NCBI GenBank assembly: GCA_030847615.1
Contig: JAUMIR010000002.1
Coordinates: 111,918,309-111,982,308 of the forward strand
Reading direction: 5' to 3'
Source: Gambelia wislizenii
Lineage: Eukaryota; Chordata; Lepidosauria; Squamata; Crotaphytidae
Length of the DNA: 64,000 nucleotides
The translations under genes were made by a program, and so were the position numbers. The notes under the pieces are model-generated. The model made no database searches. It was not told the DNA's origin and saw only the letters and a program-made list of their open reading frames with translations. How positions within the stretch are numbered: the stretch's first letter is position 1; each line of letters opens with the position of its first letter. Of the stretch, positions 1 through 11,843 are shown one piece after another.

Positions 1-811
1 AACACTCTTTATTACCATTTTCCTTGATCAGTGGATTTTTGATCCTCTCCATTGATGCCCCCTTGTTGTGGGAGAGAGGCTTGCGTACCCTAATGATGTT
101 TTGAGCTATGCTGCCGGTGGCATAATAGTCACCGGTAGGGTCTCCCATGCCAGACAGGTCAAAACCGAAGGGTCTGACAAAGAGCATCAAAGGGCAAGAT
201 GGGCTTTCTAGCCTTATGGCAACCACCCTAGGAGAGGGAAAATTCGAATCCCAAACCCGGGCAGATGGTGCTCATCCAATCCTGTAAGGTCAACCATCTA
301 AGAGAAGGAAACTCTAATAAAACCTACGACCCAAGGACCTTGCTGCTACGTCCATGCTTGCAAGGCCACAGCAGATTAATCTTTGGTTTAAAGGGTGAGG
401 CCAGTTCTGTGCACGCTGTGCTCCACCAGAAAAATCCATTGCACAGGCTCGAAGGACAAATCCAATTCTGAAAAAGCCCTGTAGCAATAGGTGAGGGATG
501 AAACGGCAGGTGTAAAATGCACTGGAAGCCGCAGACCCAAACCTGCATGCAGGTGGTTCAGGATTTGGTCGGTTGAGGCTGACCCGGGAGATGACAGTCT
601 TGTTCGGCAGCATCCTGAACAACCAAGCAGCCTTTTTAAAGGAGAGCACTGCTTGCTCCATATGGAGAGGGGCCTAGAAAAGGTGGCCTAATGAAAGCTC
701 ATCCCCATCTACCTGGTTGGCTAGTCACAGCCAACGGGCATCTTCTGATACGGTCAAACCAAGGCAAAGAAACAAAGGCACAAACTGGCCTCCAAAGGTG
801 TAAATAAACTG

Positions 812-1369
812 ATGCTTGCATGCTGGAACATCAGAACCATGCAAGACTCTGCAGATAGTGGATGGCCTGAGCGTTGTTCTGCTCTAATAGCCCATGAACT
901 ATCACGATTTAATATTGACATCACTGCTCTTAGTGAAGTACGTCTCCATGAGGAAGGCAGCCTTAAAGAACATGGCGCCAGCTACACACTTTACTGGTCT
1001 GGCAAACCCAAAACCGAAAAACATCTTTCAGGAGTAGGCTTTATGATTAAAAACTCCATTGTCTCCAAACTTGAAACGTTGCCAATAGGAAACTCTGATC
1101 GCATTATTTCCTTACGCCTCCCACATGTTGTTCTCTTTAGTATATATGTCCCAACTGTGCAAGCTGACCCTGTAGAGAAGGACAAATTCTACACAGACCT
1201 ACGCCAACTCATACAAAAAGTCCCTGTAGAAGATAAAATTATTATCCTTGGTGACTTCAATGCCAGAGTAGGAAAGAACTCCGAAGCCTGGAAAGGTGTC
1301 TTAGGCAAGCATGGTGTTGGAAATTGCAATGATAACAGACGCCTCTTGCTAAGAGGGGTGGCATCTTAA
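812..1369 (+). pseudogene. LINE endonuclease domain fragment
   Basis: A 185-codon open frame with the N-terminal exonuclease-endonuclease-phosphatase motifs WNIRT, SEVR and GDFNARVG. It stops before the SDH motif that normally completes the active site, because the sequence jumps to a downstream part of the element. It is dead as an enzyme. Confidence 0.85.
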
Positions 1370-1407
1370 AGTGGAGACTCCAAGTCAACAATCTTCAACT
1401 AGCTACC

Positions 1408-3397
1408 ATGAGAGACAACTTCCAGGCAAATTTGCAAACAAACCTTGAAGACCATCCTACAGATCCTTCTCCTACAGTGCTTTGGCAACATATCAAAAAC
1501 AGTACCCTCCAGTCTGCGGAAGAATCCCTCGGGTTTTCCCACAAGAAAAATCAAGACTGGTTTGATGAAAACAACCAAGATTTGATCCAGGAGCTGTTAG
1601 CAAAGAAGAGAACTGCTCACCAGGCATACCTCACCCAGCCAACTTGCCATGTAAGAAAATCAGCTTTCCATCTCACATGTAGTAAACTTCAACAAAAACT
1701 CCGAGACCTGCAGAACAAGTGGTGGATCAATATAGCAGAAAAGACACAACGCTGTGCAGATCTGGGTGAGCTTAGAGGATTTTATGAAGCTCTTAAAGCA
1801 GTGTTTGGACCTACTTATCTGGTCCAAAGTTCCTTATACAGTACAGATGGTCAAACATTAATTACTGATAAAGCTTCCATCCTGAATCGATGGGCTGAAC
1901 ACTTTCAAAGTCTCTTTAGTGCCAACCGAGTAGTCCAAGGCTCAGCTATCCAACATATGATACAAAAACTGAGGAAAAATAAATTGGACATAGCTCCCAC
2001 TTTGGAAGAGACCCTTAAGGCCATACAGCAGATGAAAAATGGCAAGGCAGCTGGGATTGATGGAATCCCACCTGAAGTTTGGAAACAAGGAGGTCATGCA
2101 CTCCACGATAAATTCTACGAACTCCTTGTGAATTGCTGGGGAAAAGGGGAATTGCCATCAGATCTCCAAGATGTAGTCATCATCACCCTGTACAAGAAAA
2201 AAGGAGCAAAATCTGATTGCTTTCAGAGCCCTTTCTAATAACTAATGGAGTGAAGCAAGGTTGTGTTCTTGCTCCAACTTTATTTACAATCTTCTTCAGC
2301 ATGATGCTCCAAAGGGCTACGGCAGAGCTTGAAGAAGAAGACAGCATATATATATACGTTACCATACTGATGGTAGTTTGTTTAACTTAAGCTGTCTGAG
2401 GGCTTGCACTAAGACTCTAAGCTATCTAGTTCATGAGCTGCTCTTCGCTGATGATGCTGCCCTTGTTGCCCACACAAAAGCAGCTCTGCAGTGCCTAACA
2501 TCCTGCTTCACAACAGCTGCAGAGCTGTTTGGGCTGGAAGTCAACCTGAAGAAAACGGAAGTTCTTTACCAGCCTGCACCACAGGACAAACACCACCATC
2601 CCCACATTGCTGTCGGCAAATCTGTGCTTAAGTCCGTTCAGCAATTCACCTACCTAGGAAGCATCATCTCCTCAGATGCCAAGATTGACAAAGAGATTGA
2701 TCACAGATTAACAAAGGCATATAGCGCATTTGGAAGACTTTACAAAAGAGTCTGGAGTATTAAACACCTGAGGCAAACCACAAAAATCAGTGTGTATAGA
2801 GCCATTGTACTGTCTATTCTCCTTTATGGGTCTGAAACATGGGTCACCTATCGCCAACACTTATGACTCCTCGAACGCTTTCATCAGCGCTGTCTACGCA
2901 CAATCCTAAATATACTCTGGACTGACTATGTGACGAATGTTGCTGTCCTTGAGCAAGCCAGCATTGAGGCCATGATATTGAGAACACAGCTGCGCTGGGC
3001 AGGGCACGTTTCTAGGATGGAGGACCACCGCCTCCCAAAAATAGTACTCTACAGTGAACTCGCCATGGGTCAGCGTAAGAGGGGCGCTCCAAAAAAGGGA
3101 TACAAGGACTCCTTGAAACAACATCTCAGGCTCAGCCAAATTGATCACCAACAATGGTCCACCCTGACCTCACATCAGGAGGCATGGAGACGCACTATCC
3201 ACAATGCTGCAGCCTTATTTGAGAACTCACGCCAAACAAGTCTTGAAGAGAAACAACAACGCAAAAAGAATCGCAACCCGGAAACATCACGCAAGGAGAC
3301 CTTCTGCTGTGCTTTCTGCAACCGGACTTGTTTATCTCGGATTTGCCTTTTTAGTCATCAGTGCGCTTGCAGAAAGCACGGGATGAGTCCTTCCTGA
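1408..3397 (+). pseudogene. LINE reverse transcriptase remnants
   Basis: Three open stretches (1408-2238, 2378-2866, 2930-3397) are one ancestral frame broken by a deletion of the RT palm near 2,215, a frameshift near 2,370 and a stop at 2,864. The catalytic FADDAA box, the KTEVLYQ thumb start, GSETW and the terminal zinc-finger-like FCCAFCNRTC remain. Confidence 0.85.
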
Positions 3398-3440
3398 ATC
3401 TTCGTTCGTGAAGAAAAGCTAGAGAGAGGGATTTTTGATA

Positions 3441-3795
3441 TAGCATTGTGCCTAGAAGTCCATTGTGCAGTTGCACAGTGGTGTCAAGAAAGTGAATTCA
3501 TTGTGTGGATTGTTCAAGACTCATGTTGATGGGTTTATATCAATGAAAGCTCATGAGAAAATAAAAACCAGTTAGTCTTAAAGGTACTGCCACATTTTTT
3601 CACTCCCCCTTTCCCCCTCCTTTTTATCCTGCAAGAGATTAACATGACTACTGTACTTCTTTGAAAACAAACAGAAAATAAGTATGCTCAATGGGCATGG
3701 AATGATGACTGGTTTAGAAGAGGGATAAGTGGGGAAAAGAAACAGAATACACTGGATTTGGCATGGTTGTCTCTACGTAATTGCGTACGGAAGTA
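3441..3795. other. Unclassified intron sequence
   Basis: AT-rich sequence with short pyrimidine runs. I see no coding signal and no recognised repeat here. Confidence 0.5.
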
Positions 3796-4015
3796 CAGAT
3801 TAACCCCCATATCCATGGGTGATATGTTTCAAGAACCTGTGGATACCTGAAACCATGGACAATAGAGAACTCTATTATTTGCAATGAGAAGAACATCAGA
3901 GGTTGACCGTAGAATCACATTGGAGGATGTAGAAATGCCTAGAGAGAACATATATTTTCAGACATGGATAAGTGAACCCATGGATACTGAATCCGTGGAC
4001 ATGGGGGTTGACCTG
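3796..4015. mobile_element. Tigger-like MITE
   Basis: Ends CAGATTAACCCCCATATCC and GGGGGTTGACCTG form imperfect terminal inverted repeats flanked by TA on both sides. Interior phrases such as CCATGGGTGATA and GAACCCATGGATACTGAATC recur in about ten copies here and resemble Tigger/MER2 MITEs of the Tc1-mariner-pogo group (from memory). Confidence 0.75.
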
Positions 4016-4341
4016 TACTATAAATTACAACATTTTTTTGTAGGACCCACTTGTAAAACAGTTTCAAAATAAGCCATAACATCTCCGGGAGAGTAGCCAT
4101 ATTAATCTATTCCCACAAGAACAACAATAAGTATTGTGGTACTTTAAAAGACTAATACATTTTATTTGGCAGAAGCTTTCATGAAGTGCCACTCACTTTC
4201 TCAGGTAACAGTTTCTGCACTGACATGGCTCATTGTCTTTTTAGCATTAAGCACAGACCTGAACATAACCAACTTCACAAGACTGTCTGCCCTGGCCACA
4301 CTCATTGAGATGTCTTTCTCACATTTCTTTAACCACTCTTT

Positions 4342-4373
4342 TACTACTACTACTACTACTAATAATAATAAAT
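4342..4373. repeat. (ACT)n/(AAT)n microsatellite
   Basis: Trinucleotide run of ACT units passing into AAT units. The bases before it (4,080-4,340) look like an old unclassified interspersed repeat. Confidence 0.85.
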
Positions 4374-4583
4374 GGAGACCAGATGGCTTACAAAAATCAA
4401 AGAAAGAAGTGCAGAACCATACAGCTGTGCTGGACGTTGTTTTTGCCAGGGATATGTGTCATCAGGGCTAATCTTCCATGCTCTCAGTTATATCCATATC
4501 TATAATGGTTGCCAGCTGATGCAAAAACTCTCACTGCCTCAGCATTCCAACAGTGGGAACTATGATTATTACTTGATAGTAGA

Positions 4584-4813
4584 TGTTGTTTTGTGCCTTC
4601 AAGTTGTTTCTGACTTATGGTGACCCTAAGGTGACCCTATTACAGATTTTTTTGGTAAGATTTGTTCAGAGGGGGGTTGCCTTTCCCTTCTTCTGAGGCT
4701 GAGAGAGTGTGACTTGCCCAAGGTTCACTCAGTTGGTTTCCATGGCTGAGCAGAGATTTGAACCCTGGTCTCCAGAGTCACAGTCCAATGCTCAGCCACT
4801 ACACCACATTGGG
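4584..4813 (-). mobile_element. tRNA-derived SINE
   Basis: On the minus strand it starts with a tRNA-like head (TGTAGTGGCTGAGC as an A-box-like stretch, GGTTCAAATCTCTGC as a B-box-like stretch). It continues through CCTTGGGCAAGTCACAC and ends in a tail reading CCATAAGTCAGAAACAAC then TTGAAGGCACA. The same tail ends the 5S-derived SINEs in this window. Confidence 0.85.
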
Positions 4814-5612
4814 TTTTTTCATCATTTACACAAATATAGTGGATGCTCACAAATGGAACACTTGTCGAAGGACATGTTTCAGAAAAAGCTAATGGGGGAG
4901 CAGTTTGGTTTGGGGAATGGTGGATCTATCATATGCTCATGGGAACAAAAATAAAGTTTCCTAACAAATACTTGGAAGCTGCTGGTCTCTACCTTATACT
5001 TACCACAATTGTTTGGTTGCATTTCTTGTTGCAACCTTTCTTCATCATGTTCAAGCCTAATGGATCATGGATGTAAACACACTCCCCTGGAAACACCCCG
5101 TGATCCTTTGGAAAGATAATGGCTTGTGAGTACAAAGAGAACACTTCACAGAACATCCTAAGTATGTCCATAATATCCTGTTAGCCACAGCTAGTTCTCC
5201 TGAAGAGCTGAAGTGAACTGAGCTGTTAACACGTCCATTAGGAAGCATGTATGCCAAGAAAAGCCAACAACAAACCCCTCCCCTCCTCTCTCAATGGCTA
5301 ATACAGATCATGTTCTTCAGGAGATAGTTAACCCCACAAAAAAAGCAGAACAATGAAAATGCAGCAGAAACATGGTAACAAACATGTGATAGCAGTTAGA
5401 AAGGGAGAAGCTAAAACCCAAATCTGTAAGCAGCTTTTCATGAGCTTTGGGGAACCTGTTCCATGATGATCAATGGTCAAGGTTTCATCTATTGTGGCAA
5501 GACCAGCCAAGACTTTGAGAATCCCTGTGAAGTGTGCACATGCCTTTGGCTGTGTTTATGTGTATTCCTGACAACCTCTTTCTAACAAAGAGGATTCCAA
5601 CCAAGTACCCAC
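4814..5612. other. Unclassified intron sequence
   Basis: Mixed-composition intron. Short open frames here lack family motifs and splice context, and nothing recognisable was found. Confidence 0.5.
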
Positions 5613-5615
5613 TAA

Positions 5616-6219
5616 GGACTTTTTCAGATGGGCTATTTATTCCATGGGAGACACAGAACAGGGTTGGGAAAAAGTCTTCCTTTCAGAAGACATTGACACT
5701 TTTCTGTGTCTCCTCTGTCCCTATTCCAGATTTCCTCGTGATACTTTCATCATGGGGAAACATCGTTTTTGGACCACCCGTTCCATTTCTGTCATGGAAT
5801 CAGGGTGGTCTGAAAGGTGTCCTGTTCCTCTCCCGCGATGACAGCTGCCGGGGGGAGGTCCATTCTGGACACTTCCGGGCATGAACAGGACACCCAGGTA
5901 AGTGGCACCCTTTCCCCCCACACCCGGGCTACTTTTTAATGTGTTTTTGTGCTTGGTGTACTATTTTGATGTGTGTGTGGGGTATTTTTAAATTTCCTGC
6001 ACGGCTGTTCTCTCGTGAGAACGAGCGGCATTTCAGTTGCTGGTCGTAAAGGCAGCCTTAAGATGGCTGCATTTCCGACTGGCCAGCGAGGTGGGAGGGA
6101 GGACGTTCCTGCCATGGAATGAAGGTAAGTGTTTGAACATTTTTCCTTATTCCGCAGCAGGAACGGGATTGGGGCTTGCAGGGCAGGAACGGGGCATTTG
6201 GCCCCATCTGAAAAAGTCC
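5616..6219. mobile_element. PIF/Harbinger-like MITE, family A (604 bp)
   Basis: Terminal inverted repeats GGACTTTTTCAGATGGG and CCCATCTGAAAAAGTCC, flanked by TAA on both sides (5,613-5,615; 6,220-6,222). Inside are ACTTCCGGG (an ETS-type core on the minus strand) and two consensus splice-donor-like strings, CCCAGGTAAGTGG and GAAGGTAAGTG. It is the same length as the 18,068 copy. Confidence 0.85.
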
Positions 6220-6222
6220 TAA

Positions 6223-7447
6223 GATTGGTTCTCTGGTATGAGTCTGGAACAACGAGCACTCTTCACAAATCTGCCCTTCCACTTCAACCTCCTCAGCTCA
6301 CATTCCACATATGCTTGAGAGGTTAGGTTGCTACAGCTGTAAAGCACAAAACGAAAACCCCAAAAAGCCACTGTCTCAATACTTTAGTCAATCTGCATTG
6401 CAGTTTTACAAATTAAAAAAGAAACTAATGGAGCAGCTGTCAATGAGACAGAACCCAGGGAGAGTTCTGAAATGTGACAAAAGCTGATAAGCAAGGTCCT
6501 TTTCAGTGTTGGTGAGGCAAAACCTATTTCAGATATGTTTCTAGTAATTTTGCTCACTCCATTCTTCTATAGCGTACGTGGACTTAGCAGGTGGGCTGTG
6601 AGATATATTATAGTTTTACTCTATTAATGTCAGAGTCTTGACACAAAAAGTCCCTGAGGCAAAGACAGGCACGAAATCTTGGTTTTTCTACCCCATAATC
6701 TTCTTACAGGGTCTGGACTTTCTAGTTATTTATTGTTGACCTTCTACTTTCCACCAAGTGTTAGACTCTAGAAGCCTGGTTTCAGGGCCAAAGTAGACAA
6801 AATTATTTAAAGGAGTAACCAGCTGTTATGGGTTGTTTTCTCTCCTATTTTCCTCTAGACTTGGTCCAGGGCCCACAATTTAGACTGGGACTTCAGTATC
6901 GCCAGTAGGGAGTTTTAACCCTTTTACCTACTGTGGTACCAACTGTGGCCTACTATGCATACAATTTACATTGCAAAATAGAGTCTCAATCCAGATCAGA
7001 CCTGCCCTCTGATCACTCTAGAGTAAAGTAAGATGCCACTACAAGTTACGCCTTTAGAATAATGTCTGCTTGGGCCACACTTAACGGAACCTTTGAAAAT
7101 CTTTGATTTTCAAAATCTTTGAAAAATGGTGCCTGTCAGGATTCAATAGACAGATGCCTTCCAGTTGTATGGCATAGTGTGAGAATCATACTGCATCACC
7201 ACTAGAAGCATCTGTGCATACACAACACAAGACCTCTGGATCCATCATGGAGATTCTGGTGAGCTCTCAGTTGTACCATGAGTTGAACCAAAAACTTGAT
7301 GGAAAACCTTAGTTTTTACTGGAATGTATTTATGCGATGGGAAAGATCTTCCATTCAAATCTTACAATTTTTTTTTTGCAAAGAAAATTTAACCTCCCCA
7401 AAAGGTCTCTTAACCCACCACAATAAACAAAATTAAGAATTAATTAC
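6223..7447. other. Intron after exon 18, no feature recognised
   Basis: No exon, SINE or LINE was recognised. A local imperfect palindrome of GAAAATCTTTGATTTTC type lies near 7,095-7,130. Confidence 0.5.
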
Positions 7448-7510
7448 CATAACTTGGCTTTCAGGTGGGCAAACACTCGTGTTAAGGGCATCACAGTCCA
7501 CACAAGATCC
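7448..7510 (-). CDS. STAB2: Stabilin exon 18: CxxC linker to next EGF block
   Basis: Twenty-one codons encode GSCVDCDALNTSVCPPESQV plus M, phase 0 to 0. The C-x2-C...C-P-P linker follows each second FAS1 domain in stabilins and precedes a further EGF cluster. NTS is a possible glycosylation site. The acceptor is TTTTATTTCAG and the donor GTAATT. No further exon was recognised between here and base 1, so the next lies off the left edge or in sequence I could not read. Confidence 0.9.
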
Positions 7511-7987
7511 CTGAAATAAAAGCCAAGAATAAGAAATCCTATTTCAGTAAAACTTGTGTTGTCAAGCATACACAATACCCACGTTCATTGTCAGCACAGG
7601 CACTGGATTAAGGAGAGATACTATGCAAACTGCAAGGCTAAGACTCTGCCCATTTAAACAAATCAGATATTTAAACTAGAATAAGAGGGTTGCATTAATT
7701 TCCCTTCCATATTACTTGTATTGGTAAACAGACAGACATACCAGTCAAGGGACACACTGCCTGTTCCATTGACTGGTGGATTCTTGGAGACTCAACACTT
7801 CCAGAAATATCCCTGCTCCTTCTCCTTCTCCACCACCACTATGGCAACATTTTTCTCTGCTTGATAGTAAACATGCATTGGAGAATTCTAGCTGGAAAGA
7901 AATCTGCAAGAGGCAGGGATTTCTACAGTGCAAATCATCCTACTGTTGTGCATCAGAAAAGGTGCAGCTAAAGTTCTCCAACATCAT

Positions 7988-8608
7988 GGGGTTGTTCACA
8001 TGGTGAAAATACCCCTCACAGAATTCGCTCAGAAAATGAGTTGTCTTAATGGAAGCCTGCATTGTCTCATTGTATTGTGAAGGAGGGGGGCCCAAAAGAG
8101 CAAAAACTTCCTGAGAAAAGTCTTCACAGCTTTTCTCAACTTTTTTTTAAAAAAGCTCCAGAGATATGCGCATTTTTGCTTGTAAAGATAATCAATTCGA
8201 CATGAATTGCTTCCCCATACAGGACAAAGTGTAAACCTGATTGGCTGGACGAGTGCAGGGGGTGGGGCTGGGTTACAGGGCAGGTGCCCACCGCCACCAT
8301 GTTGGATTGTCGCCTTAGCGAGTGATTGCTAAGGCGATAAAACATACGTTTGTGACATCTCTTTCTCTTTCTTTTTTTGGAAAGGTGGAATTGCTTGTGC
8401 GCACCTTAGAAATAGGATTTGTTTTTTAAAAAGTTTGGTGCGGAAGAGTTAAAAACGCAAGTAATCCACTTGCGGCCACCACCTCAGCTACAGGAATGCG
8501 AAGTGTATGGGGGCTGGAAAACCGTTAAGATAGGTCGCAGCTGCTGCAACTTAGTCTTACTGCGGAGCAGTCTGGTTTTCCCCTTCATGTAGACAAGCCC
8601 CATGTGTA
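7988..8608. mobile_element. Possible old MITE
   Basis: GGGGTTGTTCACATGG on the left and CATGTAGACAAGCCCC on the right form weak inverted ends. A perfect 10-bp stem (TCGCCTTAGC/GCTAAGGCGA) sits at 8,313-8,340. Target duplications are not clean, so this is tentative. Confidence 0.35.
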
Positions 8609-8720
8609 CTGAATGTTTTGTTACTTGCATCCTGAAAGATTTAAAGTTAACTGTCTGGAAACCTATAAGCCCAGCATTCCAGCAGCTTTCTATTCAGATG
8701 TTGTACTCTAGCTAGCTGGT

Positions 8721-8962
8721 CTAAATACCTATGGGCACCAAATCCTGTCTGATCTTGGAAGTTAAGCAGGGTCAGCTCTGATTAGTACTTGAATGGGAGA
8801 TTGCCAATGAATACCAGGTGATGTAGGCTATATTTCAAAATATTTCTGCCTCTTAGTATTTGTTGCTTAAGAAAACCCTATGAAATTCATGGGGTCACCA
8901 TAATTCAACAAGCAACTTGAAGGCACACACACACACACACACACCACACACACACACACACA
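8721..8962 (+). mobile_element. 5S-rRNA-derived SINE with (CA)n tail
   Basis: The head GTCTGATCTTGGAAGTTAAG then CAGGGTCAGCTCTGATTAGT and CTTGAATGGGAG mirrors vertebrate 5S rRNA. The tail reads CTATGAAATTCATGGGGTCA then CTTGAAGGCACAC, followed by an interrupted CA microsatellite. Confidence 0.9.
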
Positions 8963-9689
8963 CCCCTACTCTAGCTACTTCCTCCAAGCCCAGTTAACCC
9001 CCTCTTACAGAAAGACAGAATAGCCACCTCATGATTTTGTAATGGTGTACTATCCCAGTTTGTATTGTTAAATTGACTTTATGTTGTATTTATAACTGTA
9101 ATTAAAATGTTATTTTTTTAAAAAGATGAAGGCTTGATTGGTTTTATCTTGTCTCCATGGGGAACTGCCTCTGTGGGCTCGTACACTTCAGGAATGGCAA
9201 TAACAACACACCCAGGGCTGACTCAAGACAATTGGCTGTTTGAGGTCCATTGGCAAATGCCTTCCCTCCTTTTCCCAGCAGCACACATAACACTCAGCAG
9301 TGCTTATGTTATGCTGGTATGTGAAGAAAAAATTCCAAGAATGTCTTACAAGCAAAAGATAACAGTAAAGTAGATAACTAACAATGTGTTGCCCTTTCAT
9401 GACATACACCAACAGCTGCCCAGGACAGCGGCTTCACACTGCTTCTTAGTAGGCTTGTCATAGAAAGCTCTTCCATTTTTGTTTTCTAGAGGTTAATGTC
9501 TATAAGCTGACATGACCTAAACAGCCCAAGAGAAGCAAAACAAGGTAAAATGGCCCCTTTAGAGGCCGAGGATTTAAAAACCACTTAAAAATTCAGGGGA
9601 AAAGGAACTCTCTGGGGTCCTGTGGGAGTTGCCTGCCCCTACCATGGGTGGGGTATGTGTGCAAGGATCTTCTGTTCCTTTAAAGGTTT

Positions 9690-9868
9690 AAACAGGAAAC
9701 AAATGTTCATTGTGCAATGATTGTATATTGTTTAATGTATGATTTTTAAAATGGTAATATTTTGATTGTGTTTTAATTTTATTGCTATGTTTTAGTTAAT
9801 TTTGTTTTATTGTTTGTGGAGAAAGGTGGCATACAAATGCAATACATACATACATACATACATACAAT
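9690..9868 (+). mobile_element. L2-like 3' end with (CATA)n
   Basis: AT-rich 3' untranslated type sequence ending GGAGAAAGGTGGCATACAAA, then a run of CATA units. Such endings terminate L2-type LINEs and their SINEs. Confidence 0.5.
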
Positions 9869-10046
9869 CCCTTTCCTTTTCTTTCACTGGGTTACAGTCA
9901 GGAAGGAAATGGCATATGCTGTATTTTTCTCTTCTCAAGACTAAAGACTGCTCCAGACTTTTCAAAGGGTAATGCATATCCTCCCCATTTATCCTGCCTC
10001 CTCATTCTGTTGTCTCTCTAGAAAGGAACTTGCAACATGGTGGTAC

Positions 10047-10082
10047 TGTAGTAGTAATAGTAGTAGTAGTAGAAGAAGAAAC
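10047..10082. repeat. (GTA)n/(GAA)n microsatellite
   Basis: Trinucleotide run next to an old minus-strand SINE or LINE 3' end (about 10,110-10,330). Confidence 0.8.
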
Positions 10083-11013
10083 AGCAGCTGCAGCAGTGGT
10101 ATTTAGTATGTATTTATCATAGGTTTATACTCCACTTTCTTTATCCAATGAACTCAAAGCAGTATAGTTGCCTTTTCCATTCCACACTTTATCTTCAGAA
10201 CTATCCTGTGAGATAAGCCAGGCTAAGCGAAAGTGATTAGTTCAAAGTTACCCACTGACTTTCAAACGGGACTTAAACCTGGATTTTCCAAATCCTATTC
10301 CAGCACTCTTCACAACTACACCTCATGGCAGTGACAACAATGACTGATGCCACCCAGTCCCTAATAAGCATACATTCTGTGTTATGTCACTGTCACTCTG
10401 TGCTAAATGAATAGTAGCAAATGCCTTTGAAAGTCTACTCTCCCTGAGGAGGTTGTATACAAAGTGAGAATAGTAGTTTCCAAATGGACTTGATTTTCAA
10501 ATAAATAAAATGCTGGTTTTAAGAAGCCCATTTTGTAGCATCTGCTTGCTGTGCAGCTGCTTTGACAATAGCAGTGACCATGTAATCTCTGTGCCTAGAA
10601 GCTCTATTTGCCTCTCCATCTAAGCAACAGGAAGCAGATGTTCCCAGCGAGGTGATGAAACGGCCCCAGACCATTTGGCAAGGGCTGCATCAACAGGAAG
10701 GGCCAACTCTCTGAGGAATTGCAATTCTGTGGCCTCTGAAGAGCCAAGTTGCCTTTCTGAGTCATAAATATTGTGGGTATAAAAATCAGTGCACAATCAA
10801 AAATGTGACTCTTAGCATCATGTCAAAAAGGGGAATTCACTGGGGAAAGCAGCTGACTTAGCAGAAAAGCTGCCCTGAGGAAATGGCCAACCACAAGCAA
10901 TTATTCTCCATTGGAATTCTTATTGGGAGGATTCAGCGTGCTTCCCATCAGTTCAGGGTTTCCTACGACATAGGGGAAAAGCAGGTCAGGAAAAGGAGAG
11001 AGACTGTACTCAC

Positions 11014-11172
11014 CTCTACAATTTTAAAACTCTGTTCATTACACCTGTGTGGCAAAATAGGGATTATCGATGGTGGAATGAATATGCCATCCAAGGTATG
11101 AATGATACCATTTGATGCCAAGATATTCCTTTTATTTATTGCAACTTCTGAATCACCCAGCAGAATTCTTCC
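11014..11172 (-). CDS. STAB2: Stabilin exon 17: end of second FAS1 domain
   Basis: Fifty-three codons: GRILLGDSEVAINKRNILAS, then NGIIHTLDGIFIPPSIIPIL, then PHRCNEQSFKIVE. N-G-I-I-H-x-L-D-G-I-F-I-P-P is the FAS1 terminal motif, and PILPHRCNE is the characteristic exit from the second FAS1 of a stabilin pair. Phase 0 both sides, acceptor TTTTACCTCAG, donor GTGAGT. A 351-bp foldback MITE lies only 100 bases upstream of the acceptor in transcript sense. Confidence 0.97.
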
Positions 11173-11271
11173 CTGAGGTAAAAGAAACCCATTATTATTT
11201 CAGAGTTGTGCTTGCAGTGTGGATAGAAGTAAAAGAACTGTGGAACACAGTGTTGTTGGTAAACAGACTTT

Positions 11272-11622
11272 GGACATTTTCAGACACAGTTTTATCGTAC
11301 CTAGCGCGGGAAGAGCTCCCGGGAGTGGGCCGGGGCTCTTGCGTGGCAGGGGGTCATTTTCGGACACCGCCGTCCCTCTCCCGAAAGCATCTGTTTCAGT
11401 TCCGTGAAGCTTTGGAAGCCGCAGAGCCATATTTTAATCACGGGCAACTTCTGTGATTAAAATATGGCTCTGCGGCTTCCGAAGCTTCACGGAACTGAAA
11501 CAGATGCTTTCGGGAGAGGGACAGCGGCATCCGAAAACGACCCCCTGCCGCGCAAGAGCCCCGTCCCTCTCCCGGGAGCTCTTCCCGCGCTAGGTATGAT
11601 AAAACCGTGTTTGAAAATGTCC
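11272..11622. mobile_element. Foldback MITE, family A ends (351 bp palindrome)
   Basis: Almost the whole element is an inverted repeat centred near 11,447, with arms of about 165 bp that are nearly identical. Ends GGACATTTTCAGACAC and GTGTTTGAAAATGTCC, flanked by TTT on each side. The arms are CpG-rich, suggesting youth. Confidence 0.85.
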
Positions 11623-11843
11623 TTTGGCCAATTTGCCTCTTCAGTGGAAAAGCTGAAAACATTCATTCACTGCTGAATTCACACTTGCAGGAAGCTATGT
11701 GTGAAACATCAACATTTTGTTTTACATAAATATGCTTTAATGCCAGCCATGGCTAAGTCAAAAATGAAAAACATTTCCCTAGGTTTCCCAGCCAAATGGG
11801 TTAAATATTCAGTTAACTTCAGCTGGAGGAACTTGGGACTTAC

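Larger units (their letters stand above)
1..3440 (+). mobile_element. Endonuclease-type LINE, internally deleted, 5' leader present
   Basis: Bases 1-811 read as the element's leader. 812-1369 encodes an AP-endonuclease start (CWNIRTM, SEVRLHEEG, IILGDFNARVG). Sequence between that and 1,375 (rest of the endonuclease) is missing. RT starts at 1,408 (KAAGIDGIPPEVW) and jumps at about 2,215, skipping the palm up to GVKQGCVLAP, then continues through the FADD box (2,444-2,455) with frameshifts. The tail (2,930-3,397) ends in a cysteine-rich finger, CCAFCNRTC, and a GAGAGAG tail. Two other 3' fragments lie at 41.3 and 51.5 kb. Clade is uncertain (Vingi/RTE/I-like). The left end is outside the window, so no target duplication can be checked. 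Confidence 0.85.

Noticed and set aside
4584..4813. tRNA gene
   Set aside because: A- and B-box-like sequence belongs to a SINE head; no cloverleaf of a real tRNA and the body continues into SINE sequence.
8721..8850. 5S rRNA gene
   Set aside because: Similarity to 5S rRNA is clear, but it is joined to a SINE tail and CA repeat and is too diverged; same for 46.2, 57.1 and 36.5 kb.
11112..11676. Mirror-image open frames of 60-114 codons
   Set aside because: Both arms of a foldback MITE, so frames appear symmetrically; not coding.
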